From NCBI GenBank assembly GCA_900752475.1, contig CAADVJ010000148.1, positions 1 to 7,201 of the forward strand: a DNA stretch of 7,201 nt. Direction: 5' to 3'. The first letter of the stretch is position 1; every line of letters begins with the position of its first letter. This DNA is from an uncultured Collinsella sp. GTDB taxonomy: Bacteria > Actinomycetota > Coriobacteriia > Coriobacteriales > Coriobacteriaceae. A program made the position numbers and the translations under genes. Of this stretch, positions 1 through 6,132 are shown piece after piece. A model generated the notes under the pieces. That model did not search any database, was not told where the DNA came from, and saw nothing but the letters and a program-made list of their open reading frames with translations.

Positions 1-370
1 CGCGGGAGGCCATGGCGCTCGCGATCTTACCGACCGTCGTGGTCTTGCCGGCACCGTTAATGCCCACAAACAGCACGCAGCTCGGCGTATCGGAGAACGG
101 ATCGCGCTCGATGGGCACAAAGTGCTGCTCAAGCTGCTCGGCCAGGGCGCGACGGAGTTGCGGGGCGGTCTTGAGGTTCTTCTTAGCCGCGGCATCACGC
201 AGGTCATCGGAGACCTTTATGGCGACCTCGGCGCCCATGTCACCCATGACGAGGGTGTCCTCCAGGTCCTCCCAAAAATCCTCGTCGACCTCGCCGCCAA
301 AGTAGAAGACCTCGTTGAGGGCCTCGCGGCTGCGCTCAAGTCCGCGCGAGAGAGCATCGAAGAATCCCAT
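1..370 (-). CDS. ftsY: Signal recognition particle receptor FtsY, N-terminal part (truncated by window edge)
   Basis: FtsY is the membrane-associated SRP receptor GTPase that docks SRP-ribosome complexes at the translocon. Only the first 123 codons are in the window; the rest lies beyond base 1. The protein opens with a short amphipathic stretch (MGFFDALSRGL) followed directly by the four-helix N domain, so the long acidic A domain of E. coli FtsY is absent. The start of the G domain is visible: the P-loop GINGAGKT at residues 103-110, continuing TTVGK, is the SRP-GTPase form of Walker A. The ATG overlaps the smc stop codon by one base (TAATG), which implies translational coupling. No strong Shine-Dalgarno sits at the ideal distance; the nearest purine-rich stretch (GGAAAGG) is about 13 bases upstream. 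Ffh is the close paralogue, but the N-terminal sequence and neighbours favour FtsY. Confidence 0.93.
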   Translation of the reverse strand, partial: MGFFDALSRGLERSREALNEVFYFGGEVDEDFWEDLEDTLVMGDMGAEVAIKVSDDLRDAAAKKNLKTAPQLRRALAEQLEQHFVPIERDPFSDTPSCVLFVGINGAGKTTTVGKIASAMASR

Positions 371-3300
371 TATGCATTCACGACCTTTCCGGTTTCGCGA
401 TCGAGTTTTTGCGAGACGACGCGACTGACGCCGTCGGCTTGCATCGAGACGCCATAGAGGACGTCAGCGTCCTCCATAGTACGGCGCTGATGCGAGATAA
501 CCAAGAGCTGCGTATCGGAACGCAACACATCGAGCGCGCCGATGAGCTTGGACAGGTTGGCGTCATCGAGCGCCGCCTCGACCTCGTCCAGCACATAGAA
601 CGGCACCGTGCGCGTGCGATACACAGCAAAGAGCAGGGCGAGCGCCGTCAGGCTCTTCTCGCCGCCCGACATGAGCATCATCTTGGTGATGCGCTTGCCG
701 CGCGGCTGCGCCACGACCTCGATACCCGTCTCGGCAGGATGCTCGGGATCGGTCATCTCCAGATGAGCCTGGCCGCCCGGGAAGAGCATAGCGAAGATCT
801 CGCGGAAGTTCGCGTCGACCTTTTCAAAGGTCACCAGGAAGGCTTTACGCATCTTACGGTCGATGGCCACGGTAATCTTGGTGAGCGCCTTACGCGCGCT
901 CTCCAGATCGGCCAGCTGCTCCTCGATGTAGTCGGCGCGGCGCTTGAGCTGCGCGTACTCCTCCATGGCAACTTGGTTAACGGGACCAAGGTTGTTGATC
1001 TGGCGCACAAGCTGGTTGAGTTCGCGCTCGGCGGCATCGCGGTCCGTGGGCGCCGGAAGCATGAGCGCTTCCTCGAGCACCGTCGTGCCATCGGCGGTAA
1101 TGGCCTTGATGGCAGCCTCGACCTGCACCTCGAGCTTGCCACGCGCGACCTTGAACTCGTTTTGCGTGGCAGAGGCGGTATCGACTCGCTCCTTAGCACG
1201 GGCAACCTCTGCCTTGGCATCCTCGATGGTCTTCTTGAGCGAAGCGGAGTCCGCCTCCTCCAGAGAGGCCTGGTCACGCAGGCGCGCTGCCCAATCCGAC
1301 GCGCGTTCCAACAGGGCCGAATAGCGTTCGTGCATGGGATCGACGCGCAGGCGCAGCAGCTCGAGCGAGCGCGAGGCCTGGCGTGTTCCGCGGATACGAC
1401 GGTCGATGCCCTCAAGACGATGCTCCAGGTCGGGCACGCGGCCCTTCAGCGAACGCAGACGCTCGCTCGTCTGAGCCAGGCGGACCTTGGCATCGGCGAG
1501 CTTACCGGCTGCCTCGGAGTCGTCACGGCGCACGCGATCGAGCTCGTCGTTGGCTTCGGCAATCTGAAGACCCAGGTCGCTTGCCTGCGCACGGGCCTCG
1601 TCGCGCGAACGGGTGAGCTCGTCAACGCGCGGGCGCGCAGCGCGAACGGCCTCGGCGGCCTGCTCGCGGCGCTTGGAGATGCGCACACGCTCGACCTCGG
1701 CATTGTTGGCGCTTTGCTCCAAGCGGCCAATCTCGGAGAGCAGCGAGCGGCGCTCGCCCTCAAGACGGGCAATCTCGCCGGCAGCATCGCCCTCGGCGGC
1801 ACGTGCCTCCTCGACGGCCGCATTGGCCTCGACGACCTGATCCGACACATGCTCAAACACGGCAGCCAGATCGGGCTCCAGGCCCTCTAGCTCGCGAATA
1901 CGACGCTTGCGCTCCAGGGCACCCGAAGCCTCGCCGGCATCGAGCCCCACCCGCACCAGGCCGCCACAGCTCACACGGGCGCCATCGGGCGTCACATAGG
2001 TCACCCCGTCAACGACAGGTGCCGCCAGAGCGGCAGCCAAATCATCGACCACGTAATAGCCGCCGAGCAGGGCCTCGACAACCGGGCCATAACCGGAGCG
2101 CACGGACAGGTGATCGACCAGACGCGAACCGGCAGCACCCTTAGCGGCAGCAGAGCCGCTCACGCCGCGCGCCATCAGCAGTGCCTCGCCCGAGGCCTTC
2201 TTTTGGTCCAGAGCCGCACGACCGGCACGCTCAAGCGTGGCGGCGTCATCAAACAAAAGAGCATCGATATCGCCGGCAAGCAGCTGCTCGACCAGGCCCT
2301 CAAGCTCACGAGGAGCCTCGAGCACGTCGCCCAAACGACCCGAGACATCATCGCCCAGCGCACCCATCAGACGGCTCACCAGCGGCGAGCTATCGGCCAT
2401 ACGGGCATCGAGCTTCTTTTGGCTGGCAAGCTCCGAGCGCACCTCGGACAGCTTGTTGCGCGCCTTGCTCTCGCGATTACGCAGGTCCTTAAGGGCTGCA
2501 CGGGCGACCTCGGTGGCCTCGCACGCATCGACCTGAGCCTGGCGGGCCTGATCGAGCGCGCCTTCAAGCTCCTCAGCGCGGTCGCGACGGCTCTCGAGCG
2601 AGGCCGTGACCTCCTCGAGCTGCTCGTCGATCTGCTCCAGGCGCGAGGCGTACATGTTGTCCTCGACCTCGGCGTTGCTCAGCGAGTCCTTCACCTCGGC
2701 GAGCTCGAGCGCGGCGTTATCGGCCACACGCTGCACCTCGCGCTGCTCGCGCGGGAGCTGCGAAATCTGATTGTCGAGCGCCACACGACGCTCGTGGAGC
2801 TGGGCGGCGGCAGGACCAGCGGCGTCAACGTCGTCCTGGGCCTGCATGTGCGCACCGGTCACTTCCTCAAGCTGGGCACGCGCATCCTCGAGCTCCTCGA
2901 CCACGCGACGACGCTGATGCTCGGAGCTCGAGATCTGGCCGCGCATGTCGGACAGGCGCGACACCATGTTGTGACCCTTTTCCTCGAGTAGGCGCATGTC
3001 GGAGTTGATGCGGCCGACCACGTCTTGCATATGGCGGCGCTGCTCGCCTAGGTCGCCCACAAACAGGCCCTTTTCCTCGAGCATGACCTGAAGCTTCTCG
3101 AGCTCGCGCTCCTTTTCGCCCATGCGGTACTGCGCAAGCTCCAGCTCGGCGGCACCTTCCTTGGAACGGCTCTCCAGGTCGTTCCACTGCGACTGCAGCG
3201 AACGCAGCTCGTCGACGGCTAGCATCTGCGTAAGCTCGTTCGCGCGCGAGGACAGCTCTTTGTACTTGCGCGCGCGATCGACCTGACGCTCCAACGGTCG

Positions 3301-3906
3301 CAGCTGACGGGTGATTTCCTTATTGATGTCGCGGGCACGCGTCAGGTGCTCGTCCATCGACTTAATTTTTTTGAGTGCACGCTCCTTGCGACGCTTGTGC
3401 TTGGAGATGCCGGCGGCCTCCTCGATAAGGGCGCGGCGCTCCTCGGGGCGGCTCTGCAAAATGGCGTCGAGCTTGCCCTGGCTGATGATGGAATGCGTAT
3501 CCTTGCCCAGGCCCGAATCGTGCAGGATGTCCTGAATGTCCATCAGACGGCACGGACTCGAGTTGATGAGGTACTCGCTTTCGCCCGAGCGATACATGCG
3601 ACGGGTGATGGCGACCTCGTCAAAATCGACGGGCAGCATATGGTCCGAGTTATCGAGCACCAGTGTGACCTCGGCGACACCCACAGGCTTGCGCGCTGAC
3701 GAGCCCGAGAAGATGACATCCTCCATGGCCTGGCCGCGCAGCTGCTTGGCGCTCTGCTCGCCCAGGACCCACAGAATCGAGTCGGAGATGTTCGATTTTC
3801 CCGAGCCGTTTGGACCGACGATGACGGTCAGGCCCGGCTCAAACGTCATATGAGCGCGGTCGGCAAACGACTTGAACCCTTTGAGCGTGAGGGACTTGAG
3901 ATACAC
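370..3906 (-). CDS. smc: Chromosome segregation ATPase SMC
   Basis: SMC is the core ATPase of the bacterial condensin complex, working with ScpA and ScpB (not in this window) to organise and segregate chromosomes. The 1178-residue length is normal. The N-terminal head begins with the classic MYLKSLTLKGFKSFADR; Walker A GPNGSGKS is at residues 31-38 and the Q-loop region GLGKDTHSIISQGK at 132-145. A long coiled coil runs from roughly 165 to 505, the hinge from about 505 to 670, and the returning coiled coil to about 1010. The C-terminal head has the signature MSGGEKS (serine 1080), Walker B FYVLDE (D1107, E1108) and the H-loop VISH (H1139). The start is GTG at 3906, chosen because it gives the canonical SMC N-terminus and is preceded by GAGGAA. 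It lies 10 bases after the rnc stop and ends overlapping the ftsY start. Confidence 0.98.
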   Translation of the reverse strand: MYLKSLTLKGFKSFADRAHMTFEPGLTVIVGPNGSGKSNISDSILWVLGEQSAKQLRGQAMEDVIFSGSSARKPVGVAEVTLVLDNSDHMLPVDFDEVAITRRMYRSGESEYLINSSPCRLMDIQDILHDSGLGKDTHSIISQGKLDAILQSRPEERRALIEEAAGISKHKRRKERALKKIKSMDEHLTRARDINKEITRQLRPLERQVDRARKYKELSSRANELTQMLAVDELRSLQSQWNDLESRSKEGAAELELAQYRMGEKERELEKLQVMLEEKGLFVGDLGEQRRHMQDVVGRINSDMRLLEEKGHNMVSRLSDMRGQISSSEHQRRRVVEELEDARAQLEEVTGAHMQAQDDVDAAGPAAAQLHERRVALDNQISQLPREQREVQRVADNAALELAEVKDSLSNAEVEDNMYASRLEQIDEQLEEVTASLESRRDRAEELEGALDQARQAQVDACEATEVARAALKDLRNRESKARNKLSEVRSELASQKKLDARMADSSPLVSRLMGALGDDVSGRLGDVLEAPRELEGLVEQLLAGDIDALLFDDAATLERAGRAALDQKKASGEALLMARGVSGSAAAKGAAGSRLVDHLSVRSGYGPVVEALLGGYYVVDDLAAALAAPVVDGVTYVTPDGARVSCGGLVRVGLDAGEASGALERKRRIRELEGLEPDLAAVFEHVSDQVVEANAAVEEARAAEGDAAGEIARLEGERRSLLSEIGRLEQSANNAEVERVRISKRREQAAEAVRAARPRVDELTRSRDEARAQASDLGLQIAEANDELDRVRRDDSEAAGKLADAKVRLAQTSERLRSLKGRVPDLEHRLEGIDRRIRGTRQASRSLELLRLRVDPMHERYSALLERASDWAARLRDQASLEEADSASLKKTIEDAKAEVARAKERVDTASATQNEFKVARGKLEVQVEAAIKAITADGTTVLEEALMLPAPTDRDAAERELNQLVRQINNLGPVNQVAMEEYAQLKRRADYIEEQLADLESARKALTKITVAIDRKMRKAFLVTFEKVDANFREIFAMLFPGGQAHLEMTDPEHPAETGIEVVAQPRGKRITKMMLMSGGEKSLTALALLFAVYRTRTVPFYVLDEVEAALDDANLSKLIGALDVLRSDTQLLVISHQRRTMEDADVLYGVSMQADGVSRVVSQKLDRETGKVVNA

Positions 3907-3908
3907 GG

Positions 3909-3914
3909 TTCCTC
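3909..3914 (-). promoter_or_regulatory. Ribosome binding site for smc, supporting a GTG start
   Basis: GAGGAA lies in the 10-base gap between the rnc stop (TAA, 3917-3919) and the smc GTG at 3904-3906. The spacing from the GAGG core is about 4 bases, on the short side. It fixes the GTG as the start, in agreement with the expected SMC N-terminus. Confidence 0.7.
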
Positions 3915-3916
3915 GC

Positions 3917-4642
3917 TTACACGTGCTTCTTGTTCAGAATCACGCCGTTGGTGGTGTAACCCATGCGGTCGAGCGCTTCGAGCGCGGCAGCTCCCTCGGC
4001 TTCCTTCTTTGAGGAGCCGGAGCCGCGACCCTGGCGAATACCATCGATCAAAACCACAGCGGTAAAGGTGGGCGCATGCGCCGGGCCCTCGGAGCCAACG
4101 AGCTTGTACGCCGGAGGTTCGTGACCGTCGGCTTGCACGCACTCCTGCAAAAACGACTTGGGGTTCGCAGGATGCTCGGCACGCTCGGAAGCCAAATGCG
4201 GCTTAAGCGTACGGTGAATGAACTCCGCCGCAACGTCCCAGCCGGCATCCAGGTACAGCGCGCCCACGAGCGACTCATAGACGTTCTCGAGGGCCGAATG
4301 CAGGCCGCGCGCACCGGTACCGGTCTCGGAGGCACCAAAGATGATGATGTCGTCGATGCCCAGCTCGTGAGAAACCTCGGACAGCGTAGCGCCCGAGACA
4401 AGCGACACCTTCAAGCGCGTGAGCTTGCCCTCGTCAAACTCGGGATAGGACTCAAACAGGGAGCGTGCGACCACAGCGCCCAAAATGGAATCGCCCAAGA
4501 ACTCAAGGCGCTCATAGCTGGCAGAAACCGGCTGGCCCTCGACTGCCGAGGGATGCGTAAGGGCCGCGCGCAGCAGCACCTTATTGTTGAACTCGTGGCC
4601 CAGGATTTCCTGGGCGCGCGTAAGTCGTTCGGATAAAGCCAA
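3917..4642 (-). CDS. rnc: Ribonuclease III
   Basis: RNase III is the double-strand-specific endoribonuclease that matures rRNA precursors and cleaves structured mRNAs. The 241-residue protein has the usual two parts. The catalytic domain covers about residues 5-150, with the signature YERLEFLGDSILG at 43-55 (E44, E47, D51). The double-stranded RNA binding domain covers about 161-229, with NPKSFLQECVQ at its start and GSGSSKKEAEGAAALEAL in its last helix. At the second metal site the usual Asp-x-x-Glu reads N120-V-Y-E123, so the Asp equivalent to E. coli D114 appears to be Asn. The start is TTG at 4642, preceded at 8 bases by a perfect AAGGAGG embedded in the last acpP codons. The gap to the acpP stop is 3 bases and to smc 10 bases, so these genes form one operon. 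Confidence 0.96.
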   Translation of the reverse strand: MALSERLTRAQEILGHEFNNKVLLRAALTHPSAVEGQPVSASYERLEFLGDSILGAVVARSLFESYPEFDEGKLTRLKVSLVSGATLSEVSHELGIDDIIIFGASETGTGARGLHSALENVYESLVGALYLDAGWDVAAEFIHRTLKPHLASERAEHPANPKSFLQECVQADGHEPPAYKLVGSEGPAHAPTFTAVVLIDGIRQGRGSGSSKKEAEGAAALEALDRMGYTTNGVILNKKHV

Positions 4643-4645
4643 GAC

Positions 4646-4888
4646 TTAGGCCTCCTTGGCAGCTTCGATAGCGTCGACGGCGTCGGCGACAGAGTTGAGC
4701 GAGAGCAGGGTCTCGTCATCGATCTCGAGGTTGAACTCGTCCTCGATAGCCGTAACCAGCTGCAGGCGCTCGAGCGAGTTGGCATCGAGGTCATCAAAGG
4801 TGGTCTCCTCGCTAATTTCGGCAACATCGACGCCCAGAACGTCAGCAGCGACCTCGGCGATCTTGTCGAAGATTTCGGAGCGGTCCAT
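4646..4888 (-). CDS. acpP: Acyl carrier protein
   Basis: AcpP carries growing fatty acyl chains on a 4'-phosphopantetheine arm in the cytosol and supplies acyl groups to PlsX and the fatty acid synthase enzymes. The gene encodes 80 residues, close to the typical 75-80. The protein is acidic and has the expected four-helix layout. The attachment serine is S38 in DLDANSLERLQLV. The residue before it is Asn (N37, codon AAC at 4778-4780) where most ACPs have Asp (DSL), and the Glu normally found in helix II (E. coli E41) is Gln43. The ATG at 4888 was chosen over in-frame upstream starts because AGAGGA at 4895-4900 is 6 bases before it and the protein then begins like other ACPs. The neighbouring plsX upstream and rnc downstream are the common context. 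A dedicated secondary-metabolism ACP is possible but less likely. Confidence 0.95.
   Translation of the reverse strand: MDRSEIFDKIAEVAADVLGVDVAEISEETTFDDLDANSLERLQLVTAIEDEFNLEIDDETLLSLNSVADAVDAIEAAKEA
4651..4657 (-). promoter_or_regulatory. Strong Shine-Dalgarno for rnc, inside the acpP 3' end
   Basis: AAGGAGG, a full anti-16S match, lies 8 bases before the TTG at 4640-4642. It encodes the penultimate residues (Lys-Glu) of AcpP, so rnc initiation depends on sequence within acpP. This supports the TTG start. Confidence 0.85.
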
Positions 4889-4924
4889 AGCGCTTCCTCT
4901 CATAGTACATGAATACCAAAAGAA

Positions 4925-4946
4925 TGGTACCGCCCGGGCGGTACCA
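4925..4946 (-). terminator. Perfect 22-bp palindrome plus T-rich tract between plsX and acpP (terminator or attenuator)
   Basis: Left arm TGGTACCGC and right arm GCGGTACCA flank a CCGG centre, so the whole 22 bases is a perfect inverted repeat. As minus-strand RNA it can fold into a 9-bp, GC-rich stem with a 4-base loop, followed at once by UUCUUUU. That is the layout of an intrinsic terminator after plsX, yet only 36 bases remain before the acpP ATG and no convincing promoter fits there. It is therefore more likely a partial terminator (attenuator) tuning acpP and downstream expression, or a 5' stabilising hairpin if transcription starts just upstream. A dimeric-repressor operator is also possible because the DNA symmetry is exact. 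Confidence 0.6.
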
Positions 4947-4959
4947 AGACACGGTTCTG

Positions 4960-4965
4960 ATTCTA
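4960..4965 (-). promoter_or_regulatory. Candidate -10 element upstream of the acpP hairpin
   Basis: TAGAAT on the minus strand matches the TATAAT consensus at five of six positions and lies in the plsX-acpP gap. No good -35 hexamer is seen 16-18 bases upstream, so the call is weak. If real, transcription would begin about 15 bases before the 22-bp palindrome and place that hairpin near the 5' end of an acpP-rnc-smc-ftsY transcript. Confidence 0.22.
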
Positions 4966-5012
4966 CCCCACGACGTGCGCCGCGAAGCACATAACAGCGC
5001 TCTAACTCGCTC

Positions 5013-6032
5013 TTACAAAACGATACTGTCCATAGAGTTGGCGACATTCTCGACCAGCCCGGCGCGCACGGCTTCGGCCGCCGCGAGCGTACCGTTTTTG
5101 ACAGCCTCGACCGAGGTGGCGCCATGGCCGATCAGGACCACGCCGCGCAGGCCCAGAAGAATCGCGCCGCCCTTGGCGTCGCCAGAGAGCTTGGCCTTAA
5201 TCTCGCGCATCTGCATTTTGATGAGCAGCGCGGCGATCTTGGTGCCGAGCGAGGCCATAAAGGCGCCCTTGAGCTCCTGCAGCAAAAACTTGGCAGCGCC
5301 CTCGGTAGCTTTGAGAGCGATATTACCCGACATGCCATCGGCAACGACGACATCGAAGTTACCTGAGGTGAGGTCGGTGCCCTCGCAGTTACCAACAAAG
5401 CCGGGAACGGCGGCCTTCATAGCAGGGAAAAAGGGCCTGGGAAAGTTGGAGCCCTTCTCATCCTCGGTGCCATTGGCAAGCAGGCCCACGCGAGGATGCT
5501 CGATGCCCAGGACGACGCGGGCATAGGCGCTACCCATCTGGGCAAAACGCACCATGTCATCGACCTCCACATCGGGGTTGGCACCCATGTCGCACAGCAC
5601 CGTCAGACCGCCGGCGCGATTGGGCAGCGCATTGGTCAGACAGGGGCGCACCGGCTGCTTCTTGCCTTCGGCCTGATACCTAAACGGCGTCACATAGGCG
5701 GTGGCGGCGGCGGTCATGGCACCGGTGGAGCCGGCGGAGAAGAACGCATCCGCGTTGCCCTTCTTAATGGCGCGGCAAGAAAGCACGATCGACGACTTAC
5801 GCTTGGTCATCACGGCGCGAATGGGATCGTCATCCATGGCGATAACGTCAGGCGCCTCAAGGGCCTCAACACGTGCATGGGAAGCTGCAAAGGGATTGAC
5901 GATTTCGGCGGGACCAGCTGCCAAGACCTCGATATCGGGATCGGCGGCAAGCGCAGCTTCGATACCATCGAGAACAACCTGAGGTTTCTCGTCTCCGCCC
6001 ACAACGTCTACACAAACGCGAACGTTACTCAT
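5013..6032 (-). CDS. plsX: Phosphate acyltransferase PlsX
   Basis: PlsX is a peripheral enzyme that converts acyl-ACP and phosphate to acyl-phosphate, the acyl donor for PlsY in phosphatidic acid synthesis. The 339-residue product is normal in length. Family hallmarks are VCVDVVGGDEKP near the N-terminus (residues 7-17), DAFFSAGSTGAM at 95-106 (usually SAGNTGA), VLCDMGANPDV at 145-155, RVGLLANGTEDEKGS at 181-195, FVGNCEGTDL at 212-221, VVVADGMSGNIALK at 228-241 and GVVLIGHGAT at 297-306. Two in-frame ATGs are available. The second (6030-6032) was chosen because AAGGAG is 7 bases upstream of it but only 1 base from the first (6036-6038). acpP follows after 124 bases, so enzyme and carrier are neighbours. 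The fabH/fabD/fabG genes that often sit between plsX and acpP are absent here. Confidence 0.97.
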   Translation of the reverse strand: MSNVRVCVDVVGGDEKPQVVLDGIEAALAADPDIEVLAAGPAEIVNPFAASHARVEALEAPDVIAMDDDPIRAVMTKRKSSIVLSCRAIKKGNADAFFSAGSTGAMTAAATAYVTPFRYQAEGKKQPVRPCLTNALPNRAGGLTVLCDMGANPDVEVDDMVRFAQMGSAYARVVLGIEHPRVGLLANGTEDEKGSNFPRPFFPAMKAAVPGFVGNCEGTDLTSGNFDVVVADGMSGNIALKATEGAAKFLLQELKGAFMASLGTKIAALLIKMQMREIKAKLSGDAKGGAILLGLRGVVLIGHGATSVEAVKNGTLAAAEAVRAGLVENVANSMDSIVL

Positions 6033-6039
6033 ATACATG

Positions 6040-6045
6040 CTCCTT
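6040..6045 (-). promoter_or_regulatory. Ribosome binding site deciding the plsX start
   Basis: AAGGAG lies 7 bases before the ATG at 6030-6032 and 1 base before the in-frame ATG at 6036-6038. Only the downstream ATG has workable spacing. The site begins about 5 bases after the T-run of the hairpin at 6053-6079. Confidence 0.8.
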
Positions 6046-6049
6046 ATAC

Positions 6050-6079
6050 AAAAATGGCCGACTCATTGAGCCGGCCATT
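6050..6079 (-). terminator. Intrinsic terminator or attenuator between rpmF and plsX
   Basis: Arms AATGGCCG (6053-6060) and CGGCCATT (6072-6079) are exact complements. Inside them CTC and GAG can pair after one A-C mismatch, giving an 11-bp stem with a 3-base loop. In the transcript the stem is followed by a U-run (minus strand ATTTTTG). This has the form of a rho-independent terminator for the yceD-rpmF block. However, the plsX Shine-Dalgarno starts about 5 bases after the U-run and no promoter fits between, so plsX must be reached by read-through or from a start upstream of the hairpin. That makes attenuation of plsX plausible. Confidence 0.6.
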
Positions 6080-6082
6080 GTG

Positions 6083-6096
6083 GTTCCATTTGGAAC
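6083..6096. repeat. Operator-like inverted repeat in the rpmF-plsX gap
   Basis: GTTCCA and TGGAAC are exact inverted arms separated by two bases. The repeat sits between a candidate -10 (6111-6116) and the terminator-like hairpin, about where a repressor would block a start at roughly 6104. It has no T-run, so it is more operator-like than terminator-like. It does not resemble the FapR operator as I know it. The function is unknown. Confidence 0.4.
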
Positions 6097-6110
6097 GGCA
6101 TCGCATCCAG

Positions 6111-6116
6111 AGTATA
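6111..6116 (-). promoter_or_regulatory. Candidate -10 element for plsX
   Basis: TATACT on the minus strand matches TATAAT at five of six positions, 4 bases after the rpmF stop codon. The region 16-18 bases upstream, in the rpmF 3' end, has no good -35 match and there is no extended -10 TG. If active it would start transcripts near 6104 that pass through the 6083-6096 repeat and the 6053-6079 hairpin before reaching plsX. Confidence 0.25.
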
Positions 6117-6117
6117 C

Positions 6118-6132
6118 CGTTACTCGGTAACG
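6118..6132. repeat. Short inverted repeat spanning the rpmF stop codon
   Basis: CGTTAC and GTAACG are exact 6-base arms around a 3-base centre. The rpmF stop codon (6120-6122) lies in one arm. It could form a small hairpin at the end of rpmF, but part of it encodes the conserved end of L32, so the symmetry may be incidental. Confidence 0.35.

Noticed and set aside
409..1890. A 493-codon open frame on the plus strand, antisense to smc
   Set aside because: It lies wholly inside the undoubted smc gene, and its sequence is a reversed low-complexity Leu/Ala/Gly/Arg shadow of the coiled-coil codons with no recognisable domain. High GC third positions explain it.
2110..2991. A 293-codon open frame on the plus strand, antisense to smc
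   Set aside because: Same reason: a shadow of the first coiled coil and hinge, with no family motif.
4889..4924. TACTAT on the minus strand (4901-4906) as a -10 for acpP after the hairpin
   Set aside because: A start 7 bases downstream would fall within the acpP Shine-Dalgarno and leave almost no leader, and no -35 is present.
4925..4946. The 22-bp palindrome as an RNase III self-regulation site for the downstream rnc
   Set aside because: The folded stem is only about 9 bp, shorter than the roughly two helical turns RNase III usually needs. It was kept as a terminator or attenuator instead.
6033..6038. Upstream in-frame ATG as the plsX start
   Set aside because: The Shine-Dalgarno would be 1 base from this ATG. 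The second ATG has 7-base spacing and gives the normal PlsX N-terminus.
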